A stretch of 64,000 nucleotides of DNA from Dechloromonas sp. H13 (GCF_009469615.1 NZ_SSXX01000002.1:703380-767379); one strand, 5' to 3'. Numbered from the stretch's first letter, positions 1 through 12,136 are shown. The notes: generated from the sequence alone by a model not told the origin. Made by a program: numbers and translations.

Positions 1-195
1 TTCGCCGACGCTGCTCGCCGACCAGAAGGCGCCGACCGCGCGGGCGGCGCGGCGCATCTGCCACCAGTCCCATGTCTTGGCCAGGATCAGGTACCAGCTG
101 GCGATCGACATCACGGCCAGGATGACGGCGACGGTGTGCGAAACGGCGTCGCCGCGGGCCAGCAGATGGGCGAAGCCGAAAGAATTTTCCTGCAT
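1..195 (-). CDS. exbB: ExbB proton channel subunit, N-terminal part (runs off the left edge)
   Basis: Only the first 65 codons are inside the window, starting with ATG at 193-195. The visible protein opens with a short polar segment followed by a hydrophobic helix at about residues 18-36 and a basic, Trp-rich stretch (KTWDWWQMRRAAR), the usual start of ExbB/TolQ family proteins. ExbB with ExbD forms the inner-membrane, proton-driven motor that energises TonB. The start lies 2 nt after the tonB stop codon, so the genes are surely co-transcribed; exbD would be expected further left. The family call rests on the N-terminus plus context. Confidence 0.85.
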   Translation of the reverse strand, partial: MQENSFGFAHLLARGDAVSHTVAVILAVMSIASWYLILAKTWDWWQMRRAARAVGAFWSASSVGE

Positions 196-197
196 GA

Positions 198-845
198 TTA
201 CTGCTCCAGTTTGAAGATGATTGGGACGAGCACCCAGCTCTGGACGGCCACGTCGCCGCGTTTGGCGGGAACGAACTTCCAGTTGCGGACGGTCTTCAGG
301 GCCGATTCGTCGAGGCGCGGGCTGCCTGACGATGTCTTGATGTCCACGCTGTCGGCCGTGCCCTGCGGCGTGACCGAAACGCGCAGGACGACCTTGCCCT
401 GCTCGCCCATGCGCTTGGCGAGCGCCGGATAGGGCGGCGCCGGGTTGCGCAGGTAGTCGGCGTCGAAACGCGCCGCGCTGAACGACTCGGCGGCGGCCGC
501 CGGGGCGGTGCTGGTCGACTTGTTCTCGGGCGGCACGGCGACCACGGCCTCGGGGGCGGGCGCGGTGCTGGTCGTGGTTTCGAGCGCCGGCACCGGCGTC
601 CTGGGGGTCGGCACCGGCTTCTGGCGCTGCGGCTGCGGGCGGGCGACCGGCAGCGGCTTGGCCTCGGGTTCCTTCCGGACTTCCGGCGGCTGCAGCAGGT
701 CGACGACCAGCGGCATGGCCATGATCTGGGGGGCGACCGTCTTTGCTGCCAGGATCAGCAGCAGGATGCCGGCATGCAGCGCGACGACGGCGCCCAGCAG
801 GCCGCTGCGCTGGAAGGGGGAAGGGCGGGAAAGGACATGGCTCAT
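198..845 (-). CDS. tonB: TonB energy-transducing protein
   Basis: 215 residues. A single N-terminal membrane helix (about 14-36) contains His24, matching the conserved TonB membrane histidine. A Pro/Lys-rich spacer (about 52-110) crosses the periplasm, and a C-terminal TonB domain (about 124-215) carries the YPALAKRMGEQG motif. TonB passes proton-motive energy from ExbBD to outer-membrane receptors for siderophores, haem or cobalamin. It sits between hemP and exbB, 101 bp downstream of hemP, which points to iron or haem import. The ATG is directly preceded by a perfect inverted repeat covering the only ribosome-binding-like sequence (see 846-886). Confidence 0.95.
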   Translation of the reverse strand: MSHVLSRPSPFQRSGLLGAVVALHAGILLLILAAKTVAPQIMAMPLVVDLLQPPEVRKEPEAKPLPVARPQPQRQKPVPTPRTPVPALETTTSTAPAPEAVVAVPPENKSTSTAPAAAAESFSAARFDADYLRNPAPPYPALAKRMGEQGKVVLRVSVTPQGTADSVDIKTSSGSPRLDESALKTVRNWKFVPAKRGDVAVQSWVLVPIIFKLEQ

Positions 846-886
846 CGGTTTTTTTCCAGCCGTGTCGTTCGCCGGGAAAAAAACCG
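846..886 (-). promoter_or_regulatory. Leader hairpin abutting the tonB start codon
   Basis: A perfect 12-bp inverted repeat, CGGTTTTTTTCC (transcript 5' arm, 886-875) and GGAAAAAAACCG (857-846), with a 17-nt spacer. The 3' arm ends exactly at the base before the tonB ATG and contains the only purine-rich GGA available as a ribosome binding site, so the folded RNA would hide it. The stem is mostly U-A pairs, recalling RNA thermometers. A regulatory role is inferred. Confidence 0.5.
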
Positions 887-946
887 TTGGCTTGCTGGCT
901 TCATGCTTGCTGGCTACCGGGAACGAGAGATGGACAACGGAAACGG

Positions 947-1126
947 TTACTTGGTCAGGATCAGCTTGTTTTCACGGGTAACGCGCAGCAGGTAGGTCTG
1001 GCCGGCGTGGTCGATCTCCAGCGCAGCCGCACCTTGCAGCAGCGCTTCGCTATCGACGCGGGGGCGTTGGGCCGACGGTGCCGAGGCGGCGGGGTGAACC
1101 GGCAGGGGGATGTTGGGCTGTTTCAT
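947..1126 (-). CDS. hemP: Hemin uptake protein HemP
   Basis: 59 residues starting at MKQPNIPLPV; an upstream in-frame extension would run through the Fur boxes and is rejected. The C-terminal half matches the small HemP family pattern (RVDSEALLQG, then HAGQTYLLRVTRENKLILTK). HemP proteins are encoded at the head of haem or TonB operons in proteobacteria and are needed for haem-iron use in some betaproteobacteria, where they have been described as activators of haem receptor genes. It is the first gene after tandem Fur-like sites and precedes tonB-exbB on the same strand. Confidence 0.9.
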   Translation of the reverse strand: MKQPNIPLPVHPAASAPSAQRPRVDSEALLQGAAALEIDHAGQTYLLRVTRENKLILTK

Positions 1127-1144
1127 CTGGATACGAATACAAAC

Positions 1145-1183
1145 GAGAATGGCTCTCATTTTGTTGTTAATGAGAATGACTGT
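1145..1183. promoter_or_regulatory. Tandem Fur-box-like sites upstream of hemP
   Basis: Two A/T-rich GAGAAT-containing sites: GAGAATGGCTCTCATT at 1145-1160, an imperfect palindrome, and TTAATGAGAATGAC around 1168-1180. Both resemble the GATAATGATAATCATTATC Fur consensus and lie 20-60 bp upstream of the hemP start, where the promoter must be. Repression by iron-loaded Fur is inferred from the match and the genes controlled. Confidence 0.65.
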
Positions 1184-1307
1184 CAACTGACTTCCGGTTG
1201 CCTGGCCGGAAATGTTGCATCTGCACAACGTCGGCAAGCATTTGCCGGAAGGGAGTGGCTGGCCGCGCAGCGACGATTGTTGCTGCGGTGGGGTGGGGAA
1301 GGGGCTC

Positions 1308-1361
1308 AGGGCGTGCTCACGGTAAGCGATGCAGTCCCGCCGGTAATTGTGAGCACGCCCT
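1308..1361. repeat. Palindromic REP-like element, copy 1
   Basis: Perfect 13-bp arms AGGGCGTGCTCAC (1308-1320) and GTGAGCACGCCCT (1349-1361) enclose 28 nt beginning GGTAAGCGATG. The right arm contributes two bases of the TAG stop codon (1360-1362) of the acetyltransferase gene. A second element with the same outer AGGGC/GCCCT ends and GTAAGCGA core lies at 14380-14436. There is no T-run, so it is not a standard intrinsic terminator, though it may protect or end the nrdAB transcript. Confidence 0.7.
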
Positions 1362-1824
1362 AGATCAGGCGAACGATGGCGCGCGGCGCGGTCGGGCGGA
1401 GGTCGACCGCCAGCCCGAGGGTGTGGCAGATGCGCAGGGCCGCCGGGTGGCCGGTGGCCAGGTGGATGGTGTCGAGGCTGCGGTGGCGGGCATGGCGAAA
1501 GGCGGCGGCGAACAGCCGGCGGGCCAGCCTTTGTCGGCGGCTTTCCGGCAGGACGCTGGCGCCGATTTCGCCGCTCGGGGCGTGGACGGCGAGGTGGATG
1601 AAGCCGGTAAGCAGCCCGGATGCATCGACGATGCCGAAACCGGCGTCATGATCGAGGCGCAGGCGGCCGACATAGGTGGCGATGGCATGATCCGAAAGAG
1701 CGCTGCCGAAGCGCCCGTAGCGGTCGTCGCGGTCGAGCGCCAGCAGGTGCGCCAGGATGATGGCGCGATCCCCGGCCGCGAGCCGGCGGACGGCCAGCGC
1801 CGCCGGACTTTCGATCACTCCCAC
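1360..1824 (-). CDS. GNAT-family N-acetyltransferase
   Basis: 154 residues with the GNAT fold pattern: N-terminal VRRLAAGDRAIILAHLLAL, a central beta strand (FIHLAVHAPSGEIGASVLPESRRQRLARRLF) containing the acetyl-CoA binding R/Q-x-x-R/L-type loop, and a C-terminal strand around HLATGHPAALRICHTLGL. The substrate cannot be told. The start overlaps the end of nrdB by 10 nt, making it the third gene of the ribonucleotide reductase operon. Its stop codon is supplied by the palindromic element at 1308-1361. Confidence 0.75.
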   Translation of the reverse strand: MGVIESPAALAVRRLAAGDRAIILAHLLALDRDDRYGRFGSALSDHAIATYVGRLRLDHDAGFGIVDASGLLTGFIHLAVHAPSGEIGASVLPESRRQRLARRLFAAAFRHARHRSLDTIHLATGHPAALRICHTLGLAVDLRPTAPRAIVRLI

Positions 1825-2923
1825 GCCAGCGCGCCGCCGGTCTGGTATTCGGTGACGCGCGTCTCGAAGAAGTTCTTCTCCTTGCGCAGATTGGCCTGCT
1901 CGTCGAGCCAGGGCAGGACGTTTTCGGCGCCGGGGAAGGGTTCCTCGACGCCCACTTGCCGGGCGCGGCGATTGGCGATGAAGCGGAACTGCTGCACGTG
2001 CAGTTCCGCGTTGTAGCCGAGGATGGGATCGCGCAGGATGAAAGCCGCGTAGGCGGTTTCAGCGGCTTCGGCTTCGTCCCACAACTGGCGCAGCGCCTGC
2101 GGGTCGAGCGTCATGTCTTCTTCCTTCAACAGCTCCCGGACGACGCGGATGCCGAAGGCGCAGTGCAGCACCTCATCGCGCATGATGTATTGCAACTGCT
2201 CGGCGGCGCCCTTCATCAGGCCGCGCCGCTGCAGCGCGAAGACCGGGGTGAAACCGTTGTAGAACCAGCAGCCTTCGAAGATGACGGCAAAGAAGAAGTA
2301 GGAGAGCGCGAATTCGTGCAGGTTGGCGCGGTCCGTCAGGTCGAAGTCCGAGCGCAGCACCTTTTCCAGCCGCCGGTTGGCGAGCGCGATCTTGCCGTGG
2401 ATTGCCGGCACGACGCGGTAGCGGTTGTAGATCTCCTGCTGGTCGAGGCCGAGGCTTTCGATGCAGTGCTGGTAGGTCCAGGTGTGCAGCGCTTCCTCGT
2501 AAACCTGCCGGGCCTGGTAGATCTGCAATTCGGGCGCGCTCATCTTCTCCATGACCGCCAGGCCGATGTTGCGCATGGCGAGGATGTCGGAGGTCGTCAG
2601 GTAGGCCAGCACGTTCTCGAAAACGTGGCGCTCGGCGCTCGTCAGCTTGTGGTGGTAGTCGTGCACGTCCTGCGCCATGGAGATTTCCAGCGGCGTCCAG
2701 TGGTTGCGGTTGGCCTTGAGGAAGAATTCCCAGGCCCACGGGTACTTGAAGGGGGCGAGCTGGTTGATGTCGGCCTGGCCATTGACGATGCGCTTGTCGG
2801 CGGCGTTGATCGGGGCCAGCCGCGTCGGTTGGTTGCGGTCGACCTCGGTTTTTGCTGGTTTTTCGGGGGCGACCGCAACCGGCGTGGCCGGCGTGTCCCA
2901 ATCGTCGAAACGGAAGGCGGCGT

Positions 2924-2927
<4 letters not shown>
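1815..2927 (-). CDS. nrdB: Class Ia ribonucleotide reductase, beta subunit
   Basis: 370 residues, starting with MNAAFRFDDW at an ATGA overlap with the nrdA stop. NrdB houses the diiron centre and tyrosyl radical that NrdA needs to make deoxyribonucleotides. Visible ferritin-like iron-ligand helices include EALHTWTYQHC and RDEVLHCAFG. The N-terminal 35 residues before the conserved KRIVNG segment form a variable linker, and its codons contain the 13-mer GTCGACCGCAACC. The gene shares the B12 riboswitch-controlled transcript of nrdA. A longer upstream reading frame overlapping nrdA was rejected. Confidence 0.95.
2831..2843 (-). repeat. 13-mer GTCGACCGCAACC, copy in the nrdB linker
   Basis: Exact copy on the coding strand of nrdB, in the poorly conserved N-terminal linker (reads V-D-R-N-Q). 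One of seven exact copies in the window. Confidence 0.7.
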
Positions 2928-5683
<2,756 letters not shown>

Positions 5684-5688
5684 GACGA

Positions 5689-5712
5689 TTCTCCGGCTTG
5701 GGGGGCGGAGAA
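5689..5712 (-). promoter_or_regulatory. Hairpin masking the nrdA ribosome binding site
   Basis: In the transcript, TTCTCCG (5712-5706) can pair with CGGAGAA (5695-5689), the ribosome binding site of nrdA, across a 10-nt loop. The stem ends five bases before the GTG start codon. It is the most likely expression platform of the upstream cobalamin riboswitch, acting on translation. Pairing is read directly; function is inferred. Confidence 0.6.
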
Positions 5713-5758
5713 CCGGAAGCGCGCGCCGGACGCGACACCGCGCCGCCCGGCACAAGCC

Positions 5759-5771
5759 GGTTGCGGTCGAC
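5759..5771 (-). repeat. 13-mer GTCGACCGCAACC, copy in the nrdA leader
   Basis: Exact copy on the transcribed strand, between the riboswitch aptamer and the ribosome-binding-site hairpin of nrdA. Confidence 0.7.
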
Positions 5772-5849
5772 GCTCACGAACGGATGCAAACACTGCCACG
5801 CACAGACCTTTCAGGGACACCCCGCCCCATCGTTGGTTGGAAGGACGTT

Positions 5850-6025
5850 GCGGCAGGTCTCCTGGCTCTCGGCTCGACGCTTTCCGCCGCCTTCCCGGTC
5901 GGTGACCAGTGGCAAAGATGGGCGGAACGCTCGCCGATGACAGTTGCGGGGGCAGCCCCGGATTTCAGGCATTCAGCCTGGCACCGGATTCCCTTTTAAT
6001 CCCCGGATGGGGAACCATCAACGGG
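5850..6025 (-). ncRNA. Cobalamin (AdoCbl-type) riboswitch in the nrdA leader
   Basis: Reading the minus strand, the conserved blocks come in the right order: AAAAGGGAATCCGGTGC near 5997-5981, GGGGCTGCCCCCGCAACTGT near 5960-5941, a CACTGG segment near 5910, and the signature GCCAGGAGACCTGCC at 5866-5852 that closes the B12 aptamer. Cobalamin riboswitches normally repress uptake or B12-independent isozymes when coenzyme B12 binds. Control of a class Ia reductase fits the known logic of switching to a B12-dependent class II enzyme. The aptamer end is about 170 nt upstream of the GTG start. Confidence 0.93.
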
Positions 6026-6029
6026 AGAC

Positions 6030-6059
6030 AGTCTATGGGCGTCACCCGCAGGCTGTCAA
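6030..6059 (-). promoter_or_regulatory. Probable sigma-70 promoter of nrdAB
   Basis: On the minus strand a perfect -35 TTGACA (6059-6054) is followed after 18 bp by TAGACT (6035-6030), placing the transcript start just before the riboswitch aptamer. Confidence 0.6.
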
Positions 6060-6083
6060 GAAAAGGCTACTGTATCTAGTGCT

Positions 6084-7361
6084 TCAGTCGCTATTTTCAA
6101 CTACCGGTAGTGTTTCGTCGCGCACGCTGGCATCGATCAGGCGCGATAGCCCGGTCACCCCTGACGACTTCAGGAACAGGCAACGCTTGCCGCTGCGCTT
6201 GCACTGTTCCTTCACCCGCCAGTAGGCGTTGTGGCTGATGCAGCCGGCCTGGCAGATGACCAGGTCGGCGGCGGCCAGCGCGCCGTCGATGCGGTGCAGG
6301 CTTTCCTCCAGCCCGCCGTCGTGGTGCAGGAAACGGCCGCCGCGCACCTCGATCATCTGCCGGTAGGCATCGACCGCCCCCGAGCGGCCGCCGACGCAGA
6401 GCACGCACTTGCCGGCCAGGATCGCCGGCTCGTCGCGGTCGACCGGCGAATCGAGGCCATTTTCAGGGCCGGGTGCCGGGTTGTTTTCCTCGGCCAGCGC
6501 CAGGCGGCGGCGCAGGCGGATGACCTCGTCTTCCAGCGCCGCGGCGCTGGCGGCCAGCGCACCGGCGCGCGCCTCGGCGTCATGCGCCCGGCGCGCCAGC
6601 GCCTGGCGGTCGCGCAGGTCGGGCAGCGTCTGGCGCAGGGTGTCGAGCCGGGCATTGAGGCTGGCGCCCCAGGCCTCCTTGCCGGCGAGGTCGGCGCGCA
6701 GTTCGACGATGCGCTGGCCGAGCGCCTGCGTCTCGCGCGACTTCTCGGCGCGCATCGCTTCGCTTTCGTGGCGGGCAGCGTCGAGCTGGCGGCGCAGTTC
6801 GGCGTTCTCGGCACGCAGCGACTTCAGCGTGGCAAGGTCGGCCCGTGTGCCGCTGCCAATCTGGTGCTGGATCATGTGGATGTCGCCGTAGATTTCCTGC
6901 TCCAGCCGCGCATCGCAGGCCGGATGCGTCCAGCAGGCCCAGAGCGCCGCCGGAATCTCGCTGCCGCGTCGTGTTTCCTCGTGCCACAGGACCGCCAGGC
7001 CGGCGCTGTCGCGGGCGCCGGCGAAGCGGCGGACGGTGAGCTGGAAACGCTTTTCCAGATGCTTGTGCAGGATGTCGGCCAGCTGGCTGCGCTCCTCGCA
7101 GGCGCCGACCGCCGTGGTGTGGAGGACGAAATCGGTCGTTTCGCGCGGAAAGTGCATGACCCGCGACATCAGGGTGCGCAGTTCCTCGACGCCGAAGCAG
7201 ACGCCGATCACCGGGCAATGGAACTTGTGCGGAATCTCCCACAGCTTGCGCCGGCGCGAGCCGCGCACGGGCGTCGGGGTTTCCTGCGGGCGGGGCAGGG
7301 TGAGGGCGGGGCCGGACTGCCTGAACAGGCCGCCGGCGACGTGGAAGGGTAGCTGGGACAT
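6084..7361 (-). CDS. Coiled-coil protein with C-terminal DUF2325 domain
   Basis: 425 residues from an ATG with a good AAGGAG site. The N-terminal 160 residues are unfamiliar and contain C49, C55, C88 and others (HCPVIGVCFG, WACWTHPACD). Residues about 165-300 form a long heptad-rich coiled coil. Residues about 320-415 are a DUF2325 domain (VLCVGGRSGAVDAYRQMIE, ADLVICQAGCISHNAYWRVK), a Rossmann-like fold of unknown role. It is the last gene of a four-gene minus-strand operon behind a Fur box (8176-8194), so an iron-responsive job is likely, though no activity can be assigned. The linker at about 6434 holds a related GCGGTCGAC. Confidence 0.8.
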   Translation of the reverse strand: MSQLPFHVAGGLFRQSGPALTLPRPQETPTPVRGSRRRKLWEIPHKFHCPVIGVCFGVEELRTLMSRVMHFPRETTDFVLHTTAVGACEERSQLADILHKHLEKRFQLTVRRFAGARDSAGLAVLWHEETRRGSEIPAALWACWTHPACDARLEQEIYGDIHMIQHQIGSGTRADLATLKSLRAENAELRRQLDAARHESEAMRAEKSRETQALGQRIVELRADLAGKEAWGASLNARLDTLRQTLPDLRDRQALARRAHDAEARAGALAASAAALEDEVIRLRRRLALAEENNPAPGPENGLDSPVDRDEPAILAGKCVLCVGGRSGAVDAYRQMIEVRGGRFLHHDGGLEESLHRIDGALAAADLVICQAGCISHNAYWRVKEQCKRSGKRCLFLKSSGVTGLSRLIDASVRDETLPVVENSD

Positions 7362-7432
7362 GGGAAGCTCCTTGGCAAAGGGGCTGGCTGGCCGGTGTCC
7401 CGGTTAGCTGGCGGGGGAAGACGAAAGGGCGG

Positions 7433-7885
7433 TCAGTCGAGGACCTTGAGGCCGGCGCGGGCGTTGGCTTCGAGACAGTGGATGGCCCGGTCGCGTTCGC
7501 GGGCCAGGCGGGTGCATTCCTCGTGCGCTGCGCACACCGTCTTGTCGAGCAGCCAGACGCGGCGGGCGGCCTCGGCCAGTTGCTCGTTGGCTTCGCCCAG
7601 GGCCATCAGCCGCTGGCCGAGTTCGACGATCGCCTGCCCCGATTCGAGCGCCGCCACCCGCTCGCGACTGGCTTCAAGCAGGCTTTGCAGGCGGCTGATC
7701 TCGTTGCTCTGGGCGACCACTTTACGCGCGCCCAGGGCGGCGCTGCGTTTCTGGGCCTGCCGGGATTGCCGCAGCGCCTGGCGGAGCGCCAGATTCTCGG
7801 TTTCCAGCCGGTTGATGTGCGGGTCGGCCCCGAGGGGCGGCATTTCGCGCTCGATCTGCGAGCGATCCTTAAGCGGGGCGAGCAT
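7433..7885 (-). CDS. Small coiled-coil protein of the iron-responsive operon
   Basis: 150 residues, ATG at 7883-7885 with GGAGG seven bases upstream. Nearly the whole length is predicted helix with heptad patterns (NRLETENLALRQALRQSRQAQ, then EISRLQSLLEASRERVAALE). There is no signal peptide or membrane helix. Its start overlaps the preceding 71-residue gene by 17 nt, and the DUF2325 coiled-coil gene follows after 71 bp. Both products being coiled coils suggests they may bind each other. I do not recognise a named family. Confidence 0.65.
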   Translation of the reverse strand: MLAPLKDRSQIEREMPPLGADPHINRLETENLALRQALRQSRQAQKRSAALGARKVVAQSNEISRLQSLLEASRERVAALESGQAIVELGQRLMALGEANEQLAEAARRVWLLDKTVCAAHEECTRLARERDRAIHCLEANARAGLKVLD

Positions 7886-8084
7886 GGCACACCTCCTGTT
7901 TGCGGCTGTTGGTCAGGCGCTGGCTGGCCCGCTCGCACAGGCAGCGGGTTTCCTCGTCGAGTTCCGGCGAATCGCAGAGGCGGTCGAGCAGGCGGGCTGC
8001 GTTCAGTGCGGAATGGGGGCAGCCGCTTTCGCTGTGGATCAGCAGCAGGCTGAGGGCGCCGGCCCAGAGTTCGGCGGCCGGCAT
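7869..8084 (-). CDS. Small cysteine-containing helical protein of the iron-responsive operon
   Basis: 71 residues starting MPAAELWAG; the ATG follows the upstream small gene's stop by two bases. Two amphipathic helices are apparent, with four Cys residues in the body (SGCPHS, DRLCDS, RCLCE), a pattern that could bind a metal or form a redox site. The far C-terminus overlaps the next gene. I do not recognise a family. Overlapping translation with the genes on both sides supports it being real. Confidence 0.55.
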   Translation of the reverse strand: MPAAELWAGALSLLLIHSESGCPHSALNAARLLDRLCDSPELDEETRCLCERASQRLTNSRKQEVCHARPA

Positions 8085-8086
8085 CG

Positions 8087-8161
8087 CTACACCGGCACCG
8101 CAAGCAGCAGGCACCAGAGCAGGATGCCGGCGAGCGAGATGTTCAGGAGCAGGGTCTGCAT
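8087..8161 (-). CDS. 24-residue single-pass membrane peptide
   Basis: Reads MQTLLLNISLAGILLWCLLL followed by AVPV and a TAG stop. It has a GAGG ribosome binding site seven bases before its ATG (8159-8161) and is the first gene after the Fur box. Nearly all residues are hydrophobic, forming one membrane helix with a Cys. The stop is two bases before the ATG of the next gene, which suggests translational coupling. Such peptides are usually missed by gene callers. Function is unknown. Confidence 0.55.
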   Translation of the reverse strand: MQTLLLNISLAGILLWCLLLAVPV

Positions 8162-8175
8162 AGCCATTCCTCATT

Positions 8176-8194
8176 GATGAGAATGGTTCGCATC
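8176..8194. promoter_or_regulatory. Fur box upstream of the DUF2325 operon
   Basis: GATGAGAATGGTTCGCATC is a 19-bp near-palindrome aligned with the Fur consensus GATAATGATAATCATTATC. It lies 14 bp upstream of the small membrane-peptide gene. Iron-dependent repression is inferred. Confidence 0.75.
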
Positions 8195-8251
8195 TTAATC
8201 CTGGCGGCATCCGATGTAAACAAGAATTATTCCCATTTGTTGCGCAAGTAC

Positions 8252-8278
8252 AAAAAAGCCACGGATCATGCCGTGGCT
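8252..8278 (-). terminator. Intrinsic terminator of deaD
   Basis: On the minus strand AGCCACGG, a 6-nt loop and CCGTGGCT are followed by a run of six T, 24 bp after the helicase stop codon. It separates deaD from the iron-responsive operon downstream. Confidence 0.85.
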
Positions 8279-8301
8279 CTTTCTGTCGTCGTCGCCCGGA
8301 A

Positions 8302-10095
<1,794 letters not shown>

Positions 10096-10295
10096 GATGC
10101 TGTTTCCTTTCCTCGCCGCCCTTGACGTTGTTCTAAGTGGCGACGGATTGGCCCGAAGGTCGGGCGGCCTGGGTGACCCCGACGCAGCCATGCCGGGGAA
10201 CGAATCAATGGGGTGAATCCTGCACAAGAACCTGAAAAACCGGGGGCTGCTCGGCGTTACTGCGGGCGAAACATCAGCGCATTGAATTGATTATT

Positions 10296-11090
10296 CTACA
10301 TTTTTTCTGCCAATGCCGCCAGTTCGAGGACGCTGAAACCGGCCTGCCGGCGCGCCGCCTCGTTCATCGGGGCCTGCGGCCAGGGGGCCTCGAAGCGGCG
10401 CAACAGGTCGCGATAGGTGCTTTCCGGTTCGAGTCCGCGTTGCGCGCAGAGCGTACGGAACCACCGGTCGCCAAGGCCGACATGAAGGATCTCGTCGTGC
10501 AGGATGACGTCGAGCAGGCGGGCGGACTCGTCGTCGCCGGCCGCCGCCAGCCGGCGCTGGATGGGCGGCGTCGCGTCGAGGCCGCGCGCTTCGAGCAGAC
10601 GTGGCACCAGCGCCATGCGCGCCAGGACGTCGCCGGCGGTCTTCTCGGCCATCGTCCACAGCCCGGCGTGCGCCGGGAAATCGCCATAGTCGTGGCCGAG
10701 CGCCTGCAGGCGCTGGCGCAGCATGATGAAGTGTTCGGCCTCCTCGGCGGCGACGCCGATCCAGTCGGCGTAATACTGCTCGGGCATGCCGCGGAAGCGG
10801 GCGGCATGATCGAGGGCCAGGTTGATCGCCGAAAACTCGATGTGGACGATGGCGTGCAGCAGGCGGGCGCGGCCTTGCGGGCTGCTGGTGCCGCGTTGCG
10901 GCACCTGGCGGTGCGGGACGAGTTCCGGCCGCGCCGGAAGGCCGCAGACGAGGACGACCGGCGCCGCATCCCGCCAGTCGAGGCGGCCGGCCTGCCAGTC
11001 GGCGGCGACGGCTGCGGTCAACGCCAGTTTTTGCCCGATTTCCGTGGCCGCCAGGGCGGCAGCGAGGGCCGCGAACAGCGAACGGCTCAT
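10296..11090 (-). CDS. DUF455 family ferritin-like protein
   Basis: 264 residues, starting at an ATGA overlap with the aldo/keto reductase stop; a much longer same-frame extension to 11699 is a shadow of that gene. DUF455 (COG2833) proteins have a ferritin-like helical bundle with possible di-metal ligands, seen here as HIEFSAINLALDHAARF, EEAEHF and HDEILHVGLGDRWF. Their substrate is not established. Translational coupling with the reductase suggests a shared pathway. Confidence 0.8.
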   Translation of the reverse strand: MSRSLFAALAAALAATEIGQKLALTAAVAADWQAGRLDWRDAAPVVLVCGLPARPELVPHRQVPQRGTSSPQGRARLLHAIVHIEFSAINLALDHAARFRGMPEQYYADWIGVAAEEAEHFIMLRQRLQALGHDYGDFPAHAGLWTMAEKTAGDVLARMALVPRLLEARGLDATPPIQRRLAAAGDDESARLLDVILHDEILHVGLGDRWFRTLCAQRGLEPESTYRDLLRRFEAPWPQAPMNEAARRQAGFSVLELAALAEKM

Positions 11091-12136
11091 GGCGCCGGAT
11101 TGGTGTAGCGCAGGTGAATGGCGTCGATCTCGGCGAGCAGTTCGGGCGGCATCGGCGTCTGTGTCGCCGGCAGCGTTTCCTGCAACTGGGCGAGCGACGA
11201 GGCGCCGACGATGGTGCTGCTGACGAACCAGCGTGAACGCACGAAGCCGAGCGCCAGCTGCGCCGGCGTCAGGCCGTGCCGGCGGGCGAGGGCGACGTAG
11301 GCGGTGACTGCCGGCACGACGTTGGGCTTGGAGTAGCGCTGGCCGAACGCCGGCCAGCGGCTGATGCGGCCGGGCGTGGCGGGGTCGGCGAGGTATTTGC
11401 CGGTGAGGTGGCCGAAGGCGAGCGGCGAGTAGGCGAGGAGGCCGACCTGTTCGCGGTGGCAGACTTCGGCGAGCGAGGTTTCGAAGGTCCGGGTCAGCAG
11501 GTTGTAGGCGTTCTGCGTGCACAGGACGCGCGGCAGGCCGAGTTCGTCGGCCAGGCGCAGGAACTGCATGACGCCCCACGGGTGTTCGTTGGACAGCCCG
11601 ACGGCGCGCACCTTGCTGGCGGCGACCAGCTCGGCCAGCGTTTCGAGCTGCTCGCGGATCGGCGTGCAGGCGCGCTCCTTGGTTGGGTCGTACTGCCACT
11701 GGCCGAACATCGGCTGGTTGCGCTCCGGCCAGTGCAGTTGGTAGAGGTCGATGTAGTCGGTCTGCAGGCGGCGCAGCGAGCCGTCGATGGCGGCGCGGAT
11801 GTTGGCGCGGTCGAGTGCCGGCGGGCCGCCACGGATCCAGTCGAGGTTGCGCGAGGGGCCGGCGACCTTGGTCGCGACGACGATCCGCTCGCGTTGCTGG
11901 CGCTTCAGCCAGCGGCCGACGATGCTTTCGGAGGCGCCGCAGGTTTCGGCGCGCGCCGGGACGGCGTACATCTCGGCGGTGTCGATGAAATTGACGCCGG
12001 CCGCCAGGGCGAAGTCGAGCTGGGCATGGGCATCGGCCTCGCCGGTCTGCTCGCCGAAGGTCATGGTGCCGAGGCAGACCTCGGGAACGATCAGGTCACT
12101 GCGGCCGAGCGGGCGGGGATTGAACGGGCGGGACAT
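11087..12136 (-). CDS. tas: NADP(H)-dependent aldo/keto reductase, Tas family
   Basis: 349 residues starting MSRPFNPRPLGRSD with GGAGAAAGCC upstream. The sequence follows E. coli Tas closely: GTMTFGEQTGEADAHAQLD, IDTAEMYAVPARAET, the catalytic region with Asp and Tyr, KVAGPSRN, LQTDYIDLYQLHWPER and a C-terminal NADP-binding segment (SSTIVGASSLAQLQ). It is a TIM-barrel carbonyl reductase of uncertain natural substrate; E. coli Tas suppresses a tyrosine auxotrophy. Its stop overlaps the DUF455 start. Confidence 0.9.
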   Translation of the reverse strand: MSRPFNPRPLGRSDLIVPEVCLGTMTFGEQTGEADAHAQLDFALAAGVNFIDTAEMYAVPARAETCGASESIVGRWLKRQQRERIVVATKVAGPSRNLDWIRGGPPALDRANIRAAIDGSLRRLQTDYIDLYQLHWPERNQPMFGQWQYDPTKERACTPIREQLETLAELVAASKVRAVGLSNEHPWGVMQFLRLADELGLPRVLCTQNAYNLLTRTFETSLAEVCHREQVGLLAYSPLAFGHLTGKYLADPATPGRISRWPAFGQRYSKPNVVPAVTAYVALARRHGLTPAQLALGFVRSRWFVSSTIVGASSLAQLQETLPATQTPMPPELLAEIDAIHLRYTNPAP

